64,000 bases of DNA from Tolypothrix sp. NIES-4075 (GTDB lineage Bacteria; Cyanobacteriota; Cyanobacteriia; Cyanobacteriales; Nostocaceae), in the NCBI RefSeq assembly GCF_002218085.1, contig NZ_BDUC01000002.1, positions 1,043,694-1,107,693 of the forward strand, in the 5' to 3' direction. The translations under genes and the position numbers were made by a program. Below, in pieces: positions 7,103 through 15,015 of the stretch (its first letter is position 1; each line of letters begins with the position of its first letter). The notes beneath the pieces are model-generated. The model had not been told where the DNA came from, made no database searches, and saw only the letters and a program-made list of their open reading frames with translations.

Positions 7103-8533
7103 ATGTCTTACGCGCAAACGAAGACTCAGTCGAAATCAGGTTATCAGGCTGGGGTAAAAGATTACAGATTAACTTATTACACCCCAGACTATACACCTAA
7201 AGATACAGACCTTTTGGCAGCGTTCCGGATGACTCCACAACCTGGAGTTCCTCCGGAAGAAGCTGGTGCAGCAGTAGCTGCTGAGTCTTCCACTGGTACT
7301 TGGACAACAGTATGGACTGACTTGTTAACCGACCTTGACCGCTACAAAGGTCGTTGCTACGACATCGAACCAGTTCCCGGCGAAGACAATCAGTACATTT
7401 GCTACGTTGCTTATCCTCTAGACTTGTTTGAGGAAGGCTCAGTTACCAACATGTTGACCTCGATTGTAGGTAACGTATTTGGTTTCAAAGCATTGCGTGC
7501 ATTGCGTTTGGAAGACTTGCGGATTCCTGTTGCTTACCTCAAGACCTTCCAAGGTCCTCCTCACGGGATTCAAGTTGAACGTGACAAAATAAACAAATAT
7601 GGTCGTCCGTTGTTAGGTTGTACCATTAAGCCCAAGCTCGGTTTGTCCGCTAAAAACTACGGACGTGCCGTTTATGAATGCTTGCGCGGTGGTTTAGACT
7701 TCACCAAAGATGACGAAAACATCAACTCAGCACCATTCCAAAGATGGCGCGATCGCTTTCTGTTTGTAGCAGAAGCCATCCACAAATCACAAGCTGAAAC
7801 CGGTGAAATCAAAGGTCACTACCTAAACGTCACCGCTCCCACCTGCGAACAAATGTTAGAACGGGCTGAGTTTGCCAAAGAACTCAAAATGCCCATCATC
7901 ATGCATGACTACCTGACCGCAGGTTTCACCGCTAACACCACCTTGGCTCACTGGTGCCGCAAGAACGGTCTGTTGTTGCACATCCACCGCGCAATGCACG
8001 CGGTTATCGACCGTCAAAAGAACCACGGTATCCACTTCCGCGTATTGGCTAAGTGCTTGCGGATGTCTGGTGGAGACCACATCCACACCGGAACCGTTGT
8101 AGGTAAGTTAGAAGGTGAACGCGGTATTACAATGGGCTTCGTTGACCTACTGCGTGAAAACTACGTTGAACAAGACAAGTCACGCGGTATCTACTTTACC
8201 CAAGATTGGGCTTCTATGCCTGGTGTAATGGCAGTTGCTTCCGGTGGTATCCACGTATGGCACATGCCCGCACTAGTAGAAATCTTTGGTGACGACTCTG
8301 TACTACAATTCGGTGGTGGTACATTAGGACACCCTTGGGGTAACGCTCCTGGTGCAACCGCTAACCGCGTAGCTTTAGAAGCTTGTATCCAAGCACGTAA
8401 CGAAGGACGCAACTTGGCTCGCGAAGGTAACGATGTTATCCGCGAAGCTTGTAAGTGGTCGCCCGAACTAGCTGTTGCTTGCGAACTTTGGAAAGAAATC
8501 AAGTTCGAGTTCGAGGCAATGGATACCGTCTGA
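7103..8533 (+). CDS. rbcL: RuBisCO large subunit, form IB
   Basis: This is the catalytic subunit of ribulose-1,5-bisphosphate carboxylase/oxygenase, which fixes CO2 inside carboxysomes. Its 476 residues match cyanobacterial form IB. Catalytic landmarks are visible: KPKLGLS, GGLDFTKDDEN with the lysine that is carbamylated and the acidic Mg2+ ligands, HIHRAMHAVIDRQKNHG, the SGGDHIHTGTVVGKLEGE loop 6 region, and QFGGGTLGHPWGNAPGA. The start ATG has GGAAGGA upstream. It leads the operon rbcL-rbcX-rbcS. An inverted repeat follows the stop and may adjust the ratio of downstream messages. Confidence 0.99.
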   Translation: MSYAQTKTQSKSGYQAGVKDYRLTYYTPDYTPKDTDLLAAFRMTPQPGVPPEEAGAAVAAESSTGTWTTVWTDLLTDLDRYKGRCYDIEPVPGEDNQYICYVAYPLDLFEEGSVTNMLTSIVGNVFGFKALRALRLEDLRIPVAYLKTFQGPPHGIQVERDKINKYGRPLLGCTIKPKLGLSAKNYGRAVYECLRGGLDFTKDDENINSAPFQRWRDRFLFVAEAIHKSQAETGEIKGHYLNVTAPTCEQMLERAEFAKELKMPIIMHDYLTAGFTANTTLAHWCRKNGLLLHIHRAMHAVIDRQKNHGIHFRVLAKCLRMSGGDHIHTGTVVGKLEGERGITMGFVDLLRENYVEQDKSRGIYFTQDWASMPGVMAVASGGIHVWHMPALVEIFGDDSVLQFGGGTLGHPWGNAPGATANRVALEACIQARNEGRNLAREGNDVIREACKWSPELAVACELWKEIKFEFEAMDTV

Positions 8534-8542
8534 TTTTAAGTT

Positions 8543-8618
8543 AAGAGTTAGAAGTTAGGAGTGAGGAGTTACATAATTCATAACTCCGCTCCTCATAACT
8601 CGTAACTCATAACTCTTT
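8543..8618. repeat. Long inverted repeat between rbcL and rbcX
   Basis: Heptamer-like units (AGAGTTA, GAAGTTAGGAGTGAGGAGTTA) are followed by their complement (TAACTCCGCTCCTCATAACTC ... TAACTCTT, parts only). The 76 bases can fold into one long imperfect hairpin. It ends just before rbcX and has only a short T-run, so it is more likely an mRNA processing or stability element, or a simple STRR palindrome, than a full terminator. Confidence 0.6.
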
Positions 8619-8633
8619 TGGGCTGGGTCAAGC

Positions 8634-9038
8634 ATGGATTTAAAACAAATTGCAAAGGATACAGTTAAGACGCTTTCTAGCTACCTAACTTATCAAGCAG
8701 TGCGGACGGTGCTAACTCAATTGGGCGAAACGAATCCTCCCTTGGCGTTTTGGCTGCACAACTTCTCCGCTGACAAAATTCAGGATGGAGAAAGTTACAT
8801 CCAAAGTTTGTTCCAAGAAAAGCCAGATTTAGCTTTACGCATAATGACTGTCAGAGAACATATCGCCAACGAAGTCAGCGACTTCTTACCCGAAATGATT
8901 CGTACTGGGATTCAACAAGCTAATACAGAACACCGTCGTCAGCATTTAGAGCGAATTACCCAATTAAATATGTCAATACCCAGCCTAGAATCAGAACAAG
9001 CAGCTTCAGATCCAAATTTGGATAATTCATCGAGTTAG
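8634..9038 (+). CDS. rbcX: RuBisCO assembly chaperone RbcX
   Basis: RbcX is a homodimeric helical chaperone that binds the C-terminal tail of RbcL and helps form the RbcL8 core. The 134 residues open with MDLKQIAKDTVKTLSSYLTY and contain YLTYQAVRTVLTQLGETNPP, the groove region that holds the RbcL peptide. The acidic, poorly conserved tail (EQAASDPNLDNSSS) is usual. Its place between rbcL and rbcS is the standard order in filamentous cyanobacteria. The stop codon abuts a palindromic repeat. Confidence 0.98.
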   Translation: MDLKQIAKDTVKTLSSYLTYQAVRTVLTQLGETNPPLAFWLHNFSADKIQDGESYIQSLFQEKPDLALRIMTVREHIANEVSDFLPEMIRTGIQQANTEHRRQHLERITQLNMSIPSLESEQAASDPNLDNSSS

Positions 9039-9155
9039 TAGAGACGCGATTAATCGCGTCTGTACAATGTTAGTGGTTAGTGGTTAGTGGATAACTGTTA
9101 ACCGTCAACTAACAACCAACAACTAACAACTAACAACCAACAACGAACACCTTTG
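9038..9155. repeat. Palindrome plus short tandem repeats between rbcX and rbcS
   Basis: The palindrome GAGACGCGATTAATCGCGTC lies at 9038-9065, overlapping the last base of rbcX. Then come heptamer-type repeats GTTAGTGGTTAGTGG and their complement AACTAACAACTAACAACC up to about 9150. These STRRs are typical of heterocystous cyanobacteria. The two arms could pair in the operon mRNA. Confidence 0.75.
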
Positions 9156-9183
9156 TAGTCAAAGTCATCCTTTATTACCAACT

Positions 9184-9519
9184 ATGCAGACCTTACCAAA
9201 AGAGCGTCGTTACGAAACCCTTTCTTATCTGCCTCCTCTGTCTGACGCTCAAATCGCCAAGCAAGTGCAGTACATCTTAGACCAAGGTTACATTCCCGCA
9301 GTGGAATTTAACGAAGTTTCCGAGCCAACAACGTTCTTTTGGACATTGTGGAAGTTGCCTTTATTTGGTGCTAAATCTACTCAAGAAGTGTTGAGCGAAG
9401 TTCAAAGCTGCCGTTCTCAATACAACAACTGCTTTGTTCGTGTAGTTGGTTTTGACAACATCAAGCAGTGCCAAGTTCTCAGCTTTATTGTTCACAAACC
9501 GGGCAGCAGCAGATACTAA
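9184..9519 (+). CDS. rbcS: RuBisCO small subunit
   Basis: The small subunit caps the RbcL8 core to give the L8S8 enzyme. The 111 residues are typical for form IB, opening MQTLPKERRYETLSYLPPLS and showing YILDQGYIPAVEFNE, YWTLWKLP-like FFWTLWKLPLFG, and CFVRVVGFDNIKQCQVLSFI. It is the last gene of the operon and is followed by a strong terminator at 9561. It is preceded by a palindrome and STRR spacer, so its level may be set separately from rbcL by RNA processing. Confidence 0.99.
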   Translation: MQTLPKERRYETLSYLPPLSDAQIAKQVQYILDQGYIPAVEFNEVSEPTTFFWTLWKLPLFGAKSTQEVLSEVQSCRSQYNNCFVRVVGFDNIKQCQVLSFIVHKPGSSRY

Positions 9520-9560
9520 AAAGGTAAAAGGAATTACCTTTTAAATTGACTTGAGAAAGA

Positions 9561-9587
9561 GAGGTAGAATATTCTACCTCTTTTTTC
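9561..9587 (+). terminator. Rho-independent terminator of the rbc operon
   Basis: A perfect ten-base-pair stem GAGGTAGAAT/ATTCTACCTC is followed at once by TTTTTT. It lies 42 bases after the rbcS stop. This is the clearest intrinsic terminator in the first half of the window. Confidence 0.9.
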
Positions 9588-9612
9588 TTCGTAGTAACGA
9601 CTTCAGTCGTTA
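9588..9612 (+). repeat. Hairpin-family member after the rbc terminator
   Basis: TTCGTAGTAACGACTTCAGT continues to a paired GTCGTTAT arm. It belongs to the dispersed hairpin family with conserved TTCGTAGT ends. A second member in opposite orientation, GAGGACTGAAGTCCTC with ACTACGAA, lies at 9728-9750, just before the helicase gene end. The pair brackets the 81-bp element at 9629-9709. Confidence 0.7.
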
Positions 9613-9628
9613 TCTTCTTAGTTAATTT

Positions 9629-9709
9629 GTAGGGTGCGTTACTTCGTTAACGCACCAAGATTGATCTAATCTTTCACGGTGCGTTAGCCTGAGGCATAAC
9701 GCACCCTAC
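9629..9709. mobile_element. 81-bp MITE-like element, copy 2
   Basis: Ends GTAGGGTGCGTTA and TAACGCACCCTAC are perfect inverted repeats, with inner arms AACGCACC and GGTGCGTT. Length and layout match the copy at 675-755. Here it sits in intergenic DNA between rbcS and the helicase gene. It has no coding capacity and no transposase nearby. Confidence 0.75.
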
Positions 9710-9752
9710 TACTACTACTTATTAGAGGAGGACTGAAGTCCTCACTACGAAT

Positions 9753-12700
9753 TTACGAATTATCGCTTTCTTCATCAGATTGAGTAGGAGGATGCCCAGA
9801 AACGACAATAAAACCAACAGAATCAAGGCGAATCGAAGGATGGCGAATTCCTTCTATAATTAGTTGTATTAAGTCGGTTTCTGTCTCAATTTCTTCTTCT
9901 AGTTCCGAATCAGACCTTTCTTTGTTTTCAACAAGTTGATTAAGCCGCAGTTGTAATTGTTCAACGCGCTTACTTAGTTTCTGTTCCGCAATTGTCGCTT
10001 GTTTTTCGCACAATTCAACAAAATCAGGACGCTGCTGGAGTAGTTCCAAAGAAGTTTGACGCGCTTGATAACAAAAGTCTTGCCATTTATTAGCTTCAAC
10101 AAAGTTATCAATTATTGATAATCGACTTTTAGCTAAGTTATAATCACGGTATTGAGTGCCACCTTTACCCTTATAAGGACGCTGCAAAATAGTTAATAAT
10201 TCCTCATCTTGCACTACAGACATACGCTCAACATCAACGAAAATAGACTCGATTATGGGCGGAAATAAGCCATCAGCGCGTCGCTTGAGAATCTGATATT
10301 TGGTGTCGTCTTTGAGGTAAGTTAAATTGGCTTCAATTATATAATTGAATCTAAAACCAAACCATTCCTTACCTTGACTATTATCCCAAGATTTATCAAA
10401 TCTCCAGAGTGCAAAAGCTTGACCTCTGTCATCCCAGTGAATGTATGATGCTAATGATTCCAGAAATTCTTCACCAATTCTATAGAGATTGATATCAGAA
10501 TTTTCATTTGCTAATTTGCGGTTAAAAGTACCAAATGTCTCTGCAAAAGTGTTGAAGTAAGTTCTCAATTCATCTACTGGAACCAAGGTACGCATTGTCG
10601 GTTGATAGCGCTGTACTCCCGTGAAATCGGTTTTATAAACTTGCTTAAATTCTAAAGCGTCACAAATCCATCCCTCTACACTTCGCTGTATTTGTTGATA
10701 TTGAGCATCATAATTATCTAATGCTGTAAAATACTGGGTAGCATCTTCATCAATAATATCAATCTCGTCTAAAACGTTTTGTTCATTGAGTTTTACTTTT
10801 TCGGCGGCTATTTCATCTTGAATTTGTTCTATACTTTCTATTAATCCATTTGCACCAGTTTCAAACAGCTTTGCTTCAAGTTGCGGCAATTTTTTATCTA
10901 CATAAAACTGAAGATTGGTAATTGAGCGCTGAAAGATTGCTAAACCTTCTTTTAACAACCGAAACCAAGCATCGTGCGGACTATCTTCTAAATCTGCACC
11001 TGCAAATACTGTTAACTCAATTTTCTGTGTATTGTAGATGCTGTCTATCCGACTAATTCTTTTTTCCAGGCGATTTGGCGACCAAGGAATGTCAAAATGA
11101 ATTATCCAGTCGGCAAATTGTAAACTACGACCTTCTTCGGCAGCAGAATCACAAACCAGAATGAAACACTTTGAATCGTTTTTGAATTGTTTAAGATTCT
11201 TTTCAACTTCAGCGTGAGTTTGTCCGATTTGATGAGTAGCGACAGTGGTTTTACCAAAACTGCTTCTCAAACAACGGACGATTTCTGCACCAACTTGGGG
11301 AAAGCTGGTAAATACAACAATTTTTGGCAGTGTATCACCCGGTATTGGTCTTGTAATTCGTCGCTGTACTTGTTCGAGTAATTTGCTGAGATTTGAACGA
11401 TAAGATTGTAGGTTAAAGCGTTCGCTGAGGTGGTAGAGTAATACTGTTTTGAGTAATTCTATGCGATCGCCATCTTCTGACGGTTGTCGAATTATTTTTA
11501 GCAAAGACTCTAATATCTCTTCTTCCCCGGCAAATTTCGGGGTATCGGTAAGCGTGTTTATGCTTTCATCATCAAAGTCTTGAATTAACTCTTTGCGAGC
11601 TACATTCTTTAACCGTGCCGTGATAACCTGTTCTAAAAGACCCAACCAAGTACCAGAAGCGAGAAATAAAAGCAAAAATATCCGCTGATACTCTTTTTCG
11701 TTGGGAGCAAGGCTACGCCACTTTTGAATTGATTCGTGAATGTCTATTGAACGCTCATCTAAATCATACTCAGCTTTGGGTGAAATATTTCTTTCCCAAA
11801 TTACATCTTCTACAGAAGCAGGACGATTGCGGAGAATTCGTCTATGAAGTCGATGCGTGTCGCTGATGTGGGTGCGAATTGCTCTGATAAGTCTATCTTG
11901 GTCGGTGGCTGTTTGTGTTTCTAATTTGTCTGCTAAATCAAGTAAGTAAGCATCTTTGGGAAAAAGCGTGCAAAGTTGATTTAAGTTGTCTTTTAAAACA
12001 ACAGAATCTGCATCTTCCAAAGAAAGTAAAATTTTACCAATTGCAGCGCGGTTTTGCACTTTAGCGCGAAATGAAGCTAAATCATCCATTCGATAGATGT
12101 CAGGCTCTAACAAATGTAGCATCGCCAGATAATCGCGCTCGTGGTTTAATAAGGGAGTAGCAGTAAGTAAAAGCAGGCGATCGCATTTATGAGCTATGTG
12201 TTTATATACCGCAAAACGCTGGCGTTGTGATGCATCAAATGAATACGCCATTGCCGCGATTTTATCAGCTTCATCGAAAATGACAAAATTTATATCTGCA
12301 TTGCGGTTAATTTTTTGTACATCTTCCACCGCGACCACTTTCACTCTATCAGGAAAATGCGAGATATAAAATTTCTTTTCTAACTCTTGATGCCATTGTT
12401 CAAGTAAATATTTTGGTACTACTACTAAAGCTGTTCCCTGCGGTTCATCTAACAAATATTGGCGCAGAATAGCACCCGCTTCAATCGTTTTTCCCAATCC
12501 CTCATCATCAGCTAATAAATAGCGCTGAATTGGGTCTTCCAGTACTCTGCGGATAACTTCTACTTGGTGGGGATAAAGCTTAATGTTAGCAGAAAGTAAG
12601 CCTGTCATCCCCCGACTGACAGCGCGTTGCGACATCAAAGAATTAACTAAAGCAAGTCGTCTTTCGTGGAAGTACGGCGTTTCTTGACCCTTCATTGCTA

Positions 12701-13049
12701 AAATATCAATTGGGTCTTCAATCGGTAAATCGCAACGCACGTAAACTTCTTGCTCAGTTACTAATACCGTCTTTTTATCTGGTAAATCAACTTGATATAA
12801 ATCGTTGTCTTCATCCCAAGCGAAAATTCTACCAATTCCCCATCTATCTTCATTATCTAATTTGATATAACAGCGAGTTTGACGCTGAATTCTGACTTTA
12901 GACAGCGAAATTAAAGGTAACGTGTTTTGAATTTGCTTTCCTAACGAGCAAAAATATTCTACAATTACCGATTGCTCGGATATTTGAGTAACTTTGCCTA
13001 TTCCCAGATCGTTATTGCGCGATCGCACTAATGAACCAACTTGAATCAT
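9753..13049 (-). CDS. SNF2-type helicase, DpdE-like
   Basis: The protein has about 1098 residues. The N-terminal ~110 residues (QVGSLVRSRNNDLGIGKV...) form small beta domains. Then come SNF2/DEAD-like motifs: Walker A DEGLGKTIEAG near residue 184, DEAD near 260, LLTATPLLN, and a C-terminal helicase half with KIVVFTSFPQVG and RLEKRISRIDS. A long helical tail follows. Layout and N-terminus resemble DpdE, the SNF2 protein of the 7-deazaguanine DNA-modification (Dpd) islands; this is from memory of the family, and no other dpd gene is present here. I chose the ATG at 13049; a GTG two codons upstream is possible. It could equally be another stand-alone SNF2 defence or repair helicase. Its stop lies just after a palindromic repeat. 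Confidence 0.8.
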   Translation of the reverse strand: MIQVGSLVRSRNNDLGIGKVTQISEQSVIVEYFCSLGKQIQNTLPLISLSKVRIQRQTRCYIKLDNEDRWGIGRIFAWDEDNDLYQVDLPDKKTVLVTEQEVYVRCDLPIEDPIDILAMKGQETPYFHERRLALVNSLMSQRAVSRGMTGLLSANIKLYPHQVEVIRRVLEDPIQRYLLADDEGLGKTIEAGAILRQYLLDEPQGTALVVVPKYLLEQWHQELEKKFYISHFPDRVKVVAVEDVQKINRNADINFVIFDEADKIAAMAYSFDASQRQRFAVYKHIAHKCDRLLLLTATPLLNHERDYLAMLHLLEPDIYRMDDLASFRAKVQNRAAIGKILLSLEDADSVVLKDNLNQLCTLFPKDAYLLDLADKLETQTATDQDRLIRAIRTHISDTHRLHRRILRNRPASVEDVIWERNISPKAEYDLDERSIDIHESIQKWRSLAPNEKEYQRIFLLLFLASGTWLGLLEQVITARLKNVARKELIQDFDDESINTLTDTPKFAGEEEILESLLKIIRQPSEDGDRIELLKTVLLYHLSERFNLQSYRSNLSKLLEQVQRRITRPIPGDTLPKIVVFTSFPQVGAEIVRCLRSSFGKTTVATHQIGQTHAEVEKNLKQFKNDSKCFILVCDSAAEEGRSLQFADWIIHFDIPWSPNRLEKRISRIDSIYNTQKIELTVFAGADLEDSPHDAWFRLLKEGLAIFQRSITNLQFYVDKKLPQLEAKLFETGANGLIESIEQIQDEIAAEKVKLNEQNVLDEIDIIDEDATQYFTALDNYDAQYQQIQRSVEGWICDALEFKQVYKTDFTGVQRYQPTMRTLVPVDELRTYFNTFAETFGTFNRKLANENSDINLYRIGEEFLESLASYIHWDDRGQAFALWRFDKSWDNSQGKEWFGFRFNYIIEANLTYLKDDTKYQILKRRADGLFPPIIESIFVDVERMSVVQDEELLTILQRPYKGKGGTQYRDYNLAKSRLSIIDNFVEANKWQDFCYQARQTSLELLQQRPDFVELCEKQATIAEQKLSKRVEQLQLRLNQLVENKERSDSELEEEIETETDLIQLIIEGIRHPSIRLDSVGFIVVSGHPPTQSDEESDNS

Positions 13050-13228
13050 ATCCACAGTCTCATAATTTCGTCACGGTCAAGCGCTTTGATAAATTTACTC
13101 AAAGCAGCAAATTCACACTTTTCGCCAAACTTAATAATAGTTCGTATATCTGATAGCGCAACATCTAAGTTATACGTTTGGATATGGCTTTTGAGCTTCG
13201 CCTTTAATCGATAGGCAAGTGCGAACGC
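13046..13228 (-). pseudogene. C-terminal fragment of a gene that preceded the helicase
   Basis: An open frame without a start codon reads AFALAYRLKAKLKSHIQTYN, LDVALSDIRTIIKFGEKCEF and AALSKFIKALDRDEIMRLWI, then stops. Its TGA overlaps the ATG of the helicase (ATGA on the minus strand), the usual sign of translational coupling. The frame is closed upstream by a TAG. I therefore read it as the surviving end of an operon partner, function unknown. It could also be a short gene with an unusual start. Confidence 0.45.
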
Positions 13229-13287
13229 CTAGCTTACCACAACTTACATCTGCCATCACGCGCCGACAGGTTGAAATTTGTCGATAA

Positions 13288-13350
13288 ACCTCACCCCGTC
13301 CGTTGCGGACACCCCTCTCCTTTATAAGGAGAGGAGTTGGGGGTGAGGTC
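13288..13350. repeat. Dispersed palindromic repeat (ACCTC...GAGGT family)
   Basis: ACCTCACCCC at the left and GGGGGTGAGGT at the right enclose an inner CCTCTCCTTTATAAGGAGAGG palindrome (given in part). It is a relative of the repeat at 241-329. It lies between the helicase operon remains and the DUF2945 gene. Confidence 0.6.
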
Positions 13351-13483
13351 TGGATACTTTATCTTGGAGAGAGGTTTACCAGAGAGGTCAGATTTACTAA
13401 TGCAACTTCTGTCAAGCGACTGATTAATTTTTCTGATAGCGTGAACATAATTAACGGGTATAAAACGTTTAAAGGAAAAACCC

Positions 13484-13699
13484 GTGAGTGACGAATTGAA
13501 AAAAGGTGACAAGGTTCAGTGGAAAACTTCCCAAGGTGAAACCACCGGCGAGGTGGAAAAGAAACTCACCTCATCCACAGAGATTAAAGGACATCACGTC
13601 GCTGCCTCAAAAGATAATCCTGAGTATTTGGTTAAAAGCGATAAAACCGGCAAGGAAGCAGCACACAAACCTGGTTCTCTTGACAAAATTGAGGAGTAG
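13484..13699 (+). CDS. DUF2945 (HVA1/TUDOR-like) small protein
   Basis: A 71-residue protein beginning with GTG, preceded by AAAGGAAAAACCC. The sequence KGDKVQWKTSQGETTGEVEK and HHVAASKDNPEYLVKSDKTG fits DUF2945, the small SH3/TUDOR-like hypervirulence-associated domain family. It is highly charged and soluble. Its neighbour nine bases downstream is a DUF3140 protein; these two families are often found together. The cellular role is not known. Confidence 0.88.
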   Translation: MSDELKKGDKVQWKTSQGETTGEVEKKLTSSTEIKGHHVAASKDNPEYLVKSDKTGKEAAHKPGSLDKIEE

Positions 13700-13708
13700 T
13701 CTAGCGTT

Positions 13709-14047
13709 ATGAGTAAAGATGTCAAATCAGCGATCGACGAGTTTCACGCTTCTGTAAATATGACAGCAAAGGAACTCGAATCTTGGTTGAAAACAGAGGA
13801 ATCTCAATCTGTAGGGCAAAAAAAAGATGATGATGAGTCAATCGGACATAAATCCGGTAAACGCATCATTGAATTATTGCACAAGAAAAAAGATGATTAT
13901 ACAGACGATGATTTATCACACATGAAAAAAGTCGTCAGTTATGTACATCGTCACTCAGCACAGCAGCCTGAAGGTGATGTTGAGGATACACACTGGCGTT
14001 ATTCTTTAATGAATTGGGGACACGACCCGTTAAAAGGTAAAAAATAA
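13709..14047 (+). CDS. DUF3140 protein
   Basis: A 112-residue, very charged protein. The opening of DUF3140 is clear (IDEFHASVNMTAKELESWLK), as are SVGQKKDDDESIGHKSGKRI and the ending HWRYSLMNWGHDPLKGKK. The HWR.SL.NWGHDP motif is characteristic of the family. It follows the DUF2945 gene by nine bases and is probably co-transcribed with it. Some relatives are annotated as DNA-binding, but this is not demonstrated. A palindromic repeat follows at once. Confidence 0.88.
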   Translation: MSKDVKSAIDEFHASVNMTAKELESWLKTEESQSVGQKKDDDESIGHKSGKRIIELLHKKKDDYTDDDLSHMKKVVSYVHRHSAQQPEGDVEDTHWRYSLMNWGHDPLKGKK

Positions 14048-14050
14048 AAG

Positions 14051-14079
14051 GTAGAGACGTTCCGGTGGAACGTCTTTAC
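14051..14079. repeat. Palindrome between convergent genes
   Basis: GTAGAGACGTTCC-GG-TGGAACGTCTTTAC forms a nine-to-thirteen-pair stem between the ends of the DUF3140 gene and the minus-strand gene at 14092. It belongs to the GTAGAGACG palindrome family. It could act as a two-way terminator, though it lacks a T-run. Confidence 0.65.
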
Positions 14080-14091
14080 TATTAATTTGAT

Positions 14092-14466
14092 TCAACCAAA
14101 CCAGTATGATGGTTGAGAATCTACTTGGACTGTTTCAAGGCGATCGCTAATCCAATCTGATTTTTCTTTCATGATTGAAGAAATGCCTTGATGAATTAAA
14201 TTTTGCAAGTATAGTGTTTGTTCTAAAGGACTGCGGGGTAACTTAAAGTTTAACAAGCACTCTTGGTCTAGCTGGTACTCAGGAAGCGATTTATCATCAC
14301 TTGCACTGTAAAGACAAGGAATGCGACTTAGAACAAAGCAAATTAACTCTTGGCGCAAATCAGCAATAGCAAAAGCTTGTTGATAAGGATTGTATGGATA
14401 AGTATCCAAAACGCTTTCAATCTCTCCTAAAACTGATTGCGGTGTTAATTTCACTACTGTTTGCAT
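14092..14466 (-). CDS. Conserved cyanobacterial protein, possibly ComFB-like
   Basis: The protein has 124 residues and is soluble. The central part, YPYNPYQQAFAIADLRQELI followed by CFVLSRIPCLYSA, is a pattern seen in cyanobacterial hypothetical proteins. It is also reminiscent of the ELIAYxLxRLPxLYA stretch of late competence ComFB proteins. A helical end follows (LEQTLYLQNLIHQGISSIM). No catalytic motif is visible. I am sure it is a gene, but the ComFB link is weak. Confidence 0.65.
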   Translation of the reverse strand: MQTVVKLTPQSVLGEIESVLDTYPYNPYQQAFAIADLRQELICFVLSRIPCLYSASDDKSLPEYQLDQECLLNFKLPRSPLEQTLYLQNLIHQGISSIMKEKSDWISDRLETVQVDSQPSYWFG

Positions 14467-15015
14467 AACGTTTTAGTTCCTTTTTATCCAGCTAATAATT
14501 TGTCAATCAGAGAAAAATTCTCAATGCAAATGTCACGGTAACAATGAAGTCAGAATAAATTTGAGTGTTAGATGCTTAACCCCTAAAACTAATTTTTTCT
14601 TCAGTTACAGTCAACAGAAAACTTACTGCGCTTATCTAAGTTCAATTTTGTACTTCACAGTACAAACCGGAAAAAAATGCTCACTACACTTATTAAGTGT
14701 AAGTCCTTTATACCGATAATGCCAATTATTTCAACTTTAAGAATATTTGGCTAAAAACTACACAAAACGCATCATAAACTAATAGGGATCAATTCCAGCG
14801 ACTAACCAAAAATATTAATTATAAAAAAGATTGAATGAGTTTTCACTTTTTTTGTAATTTACATTCCTTAGCATTTTGAAATTGCAAACCCCAAATATGC
14901 GCTTCTGTGGATGATGCAACCAGAAGCACTGCAAATTTCTTGCGAATCAATTATGTAAGCTACAAGCCTAGCAACTTACTATCATTGCAAATTAATGGAG
15001 CCAGAGATTAAATGA
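14467..15015. other. Gene-free region, 549 bases
   Basis: AT-rich DNA upstream of the minus-strand gene at 14092. No frame with a convincing start, no strong hairpin with a T-run and no family repeat was seen. It probably holds the promoter of the 14092 gene. Confidence 0.6.

Noticed and set aside
9753..13049. A complete DISARM or Dpd defence island
   Set aside because: Only the SNF2-type helicase is present; no methyltransferase, PLD, tgt-like or other partner genes lie nearby.
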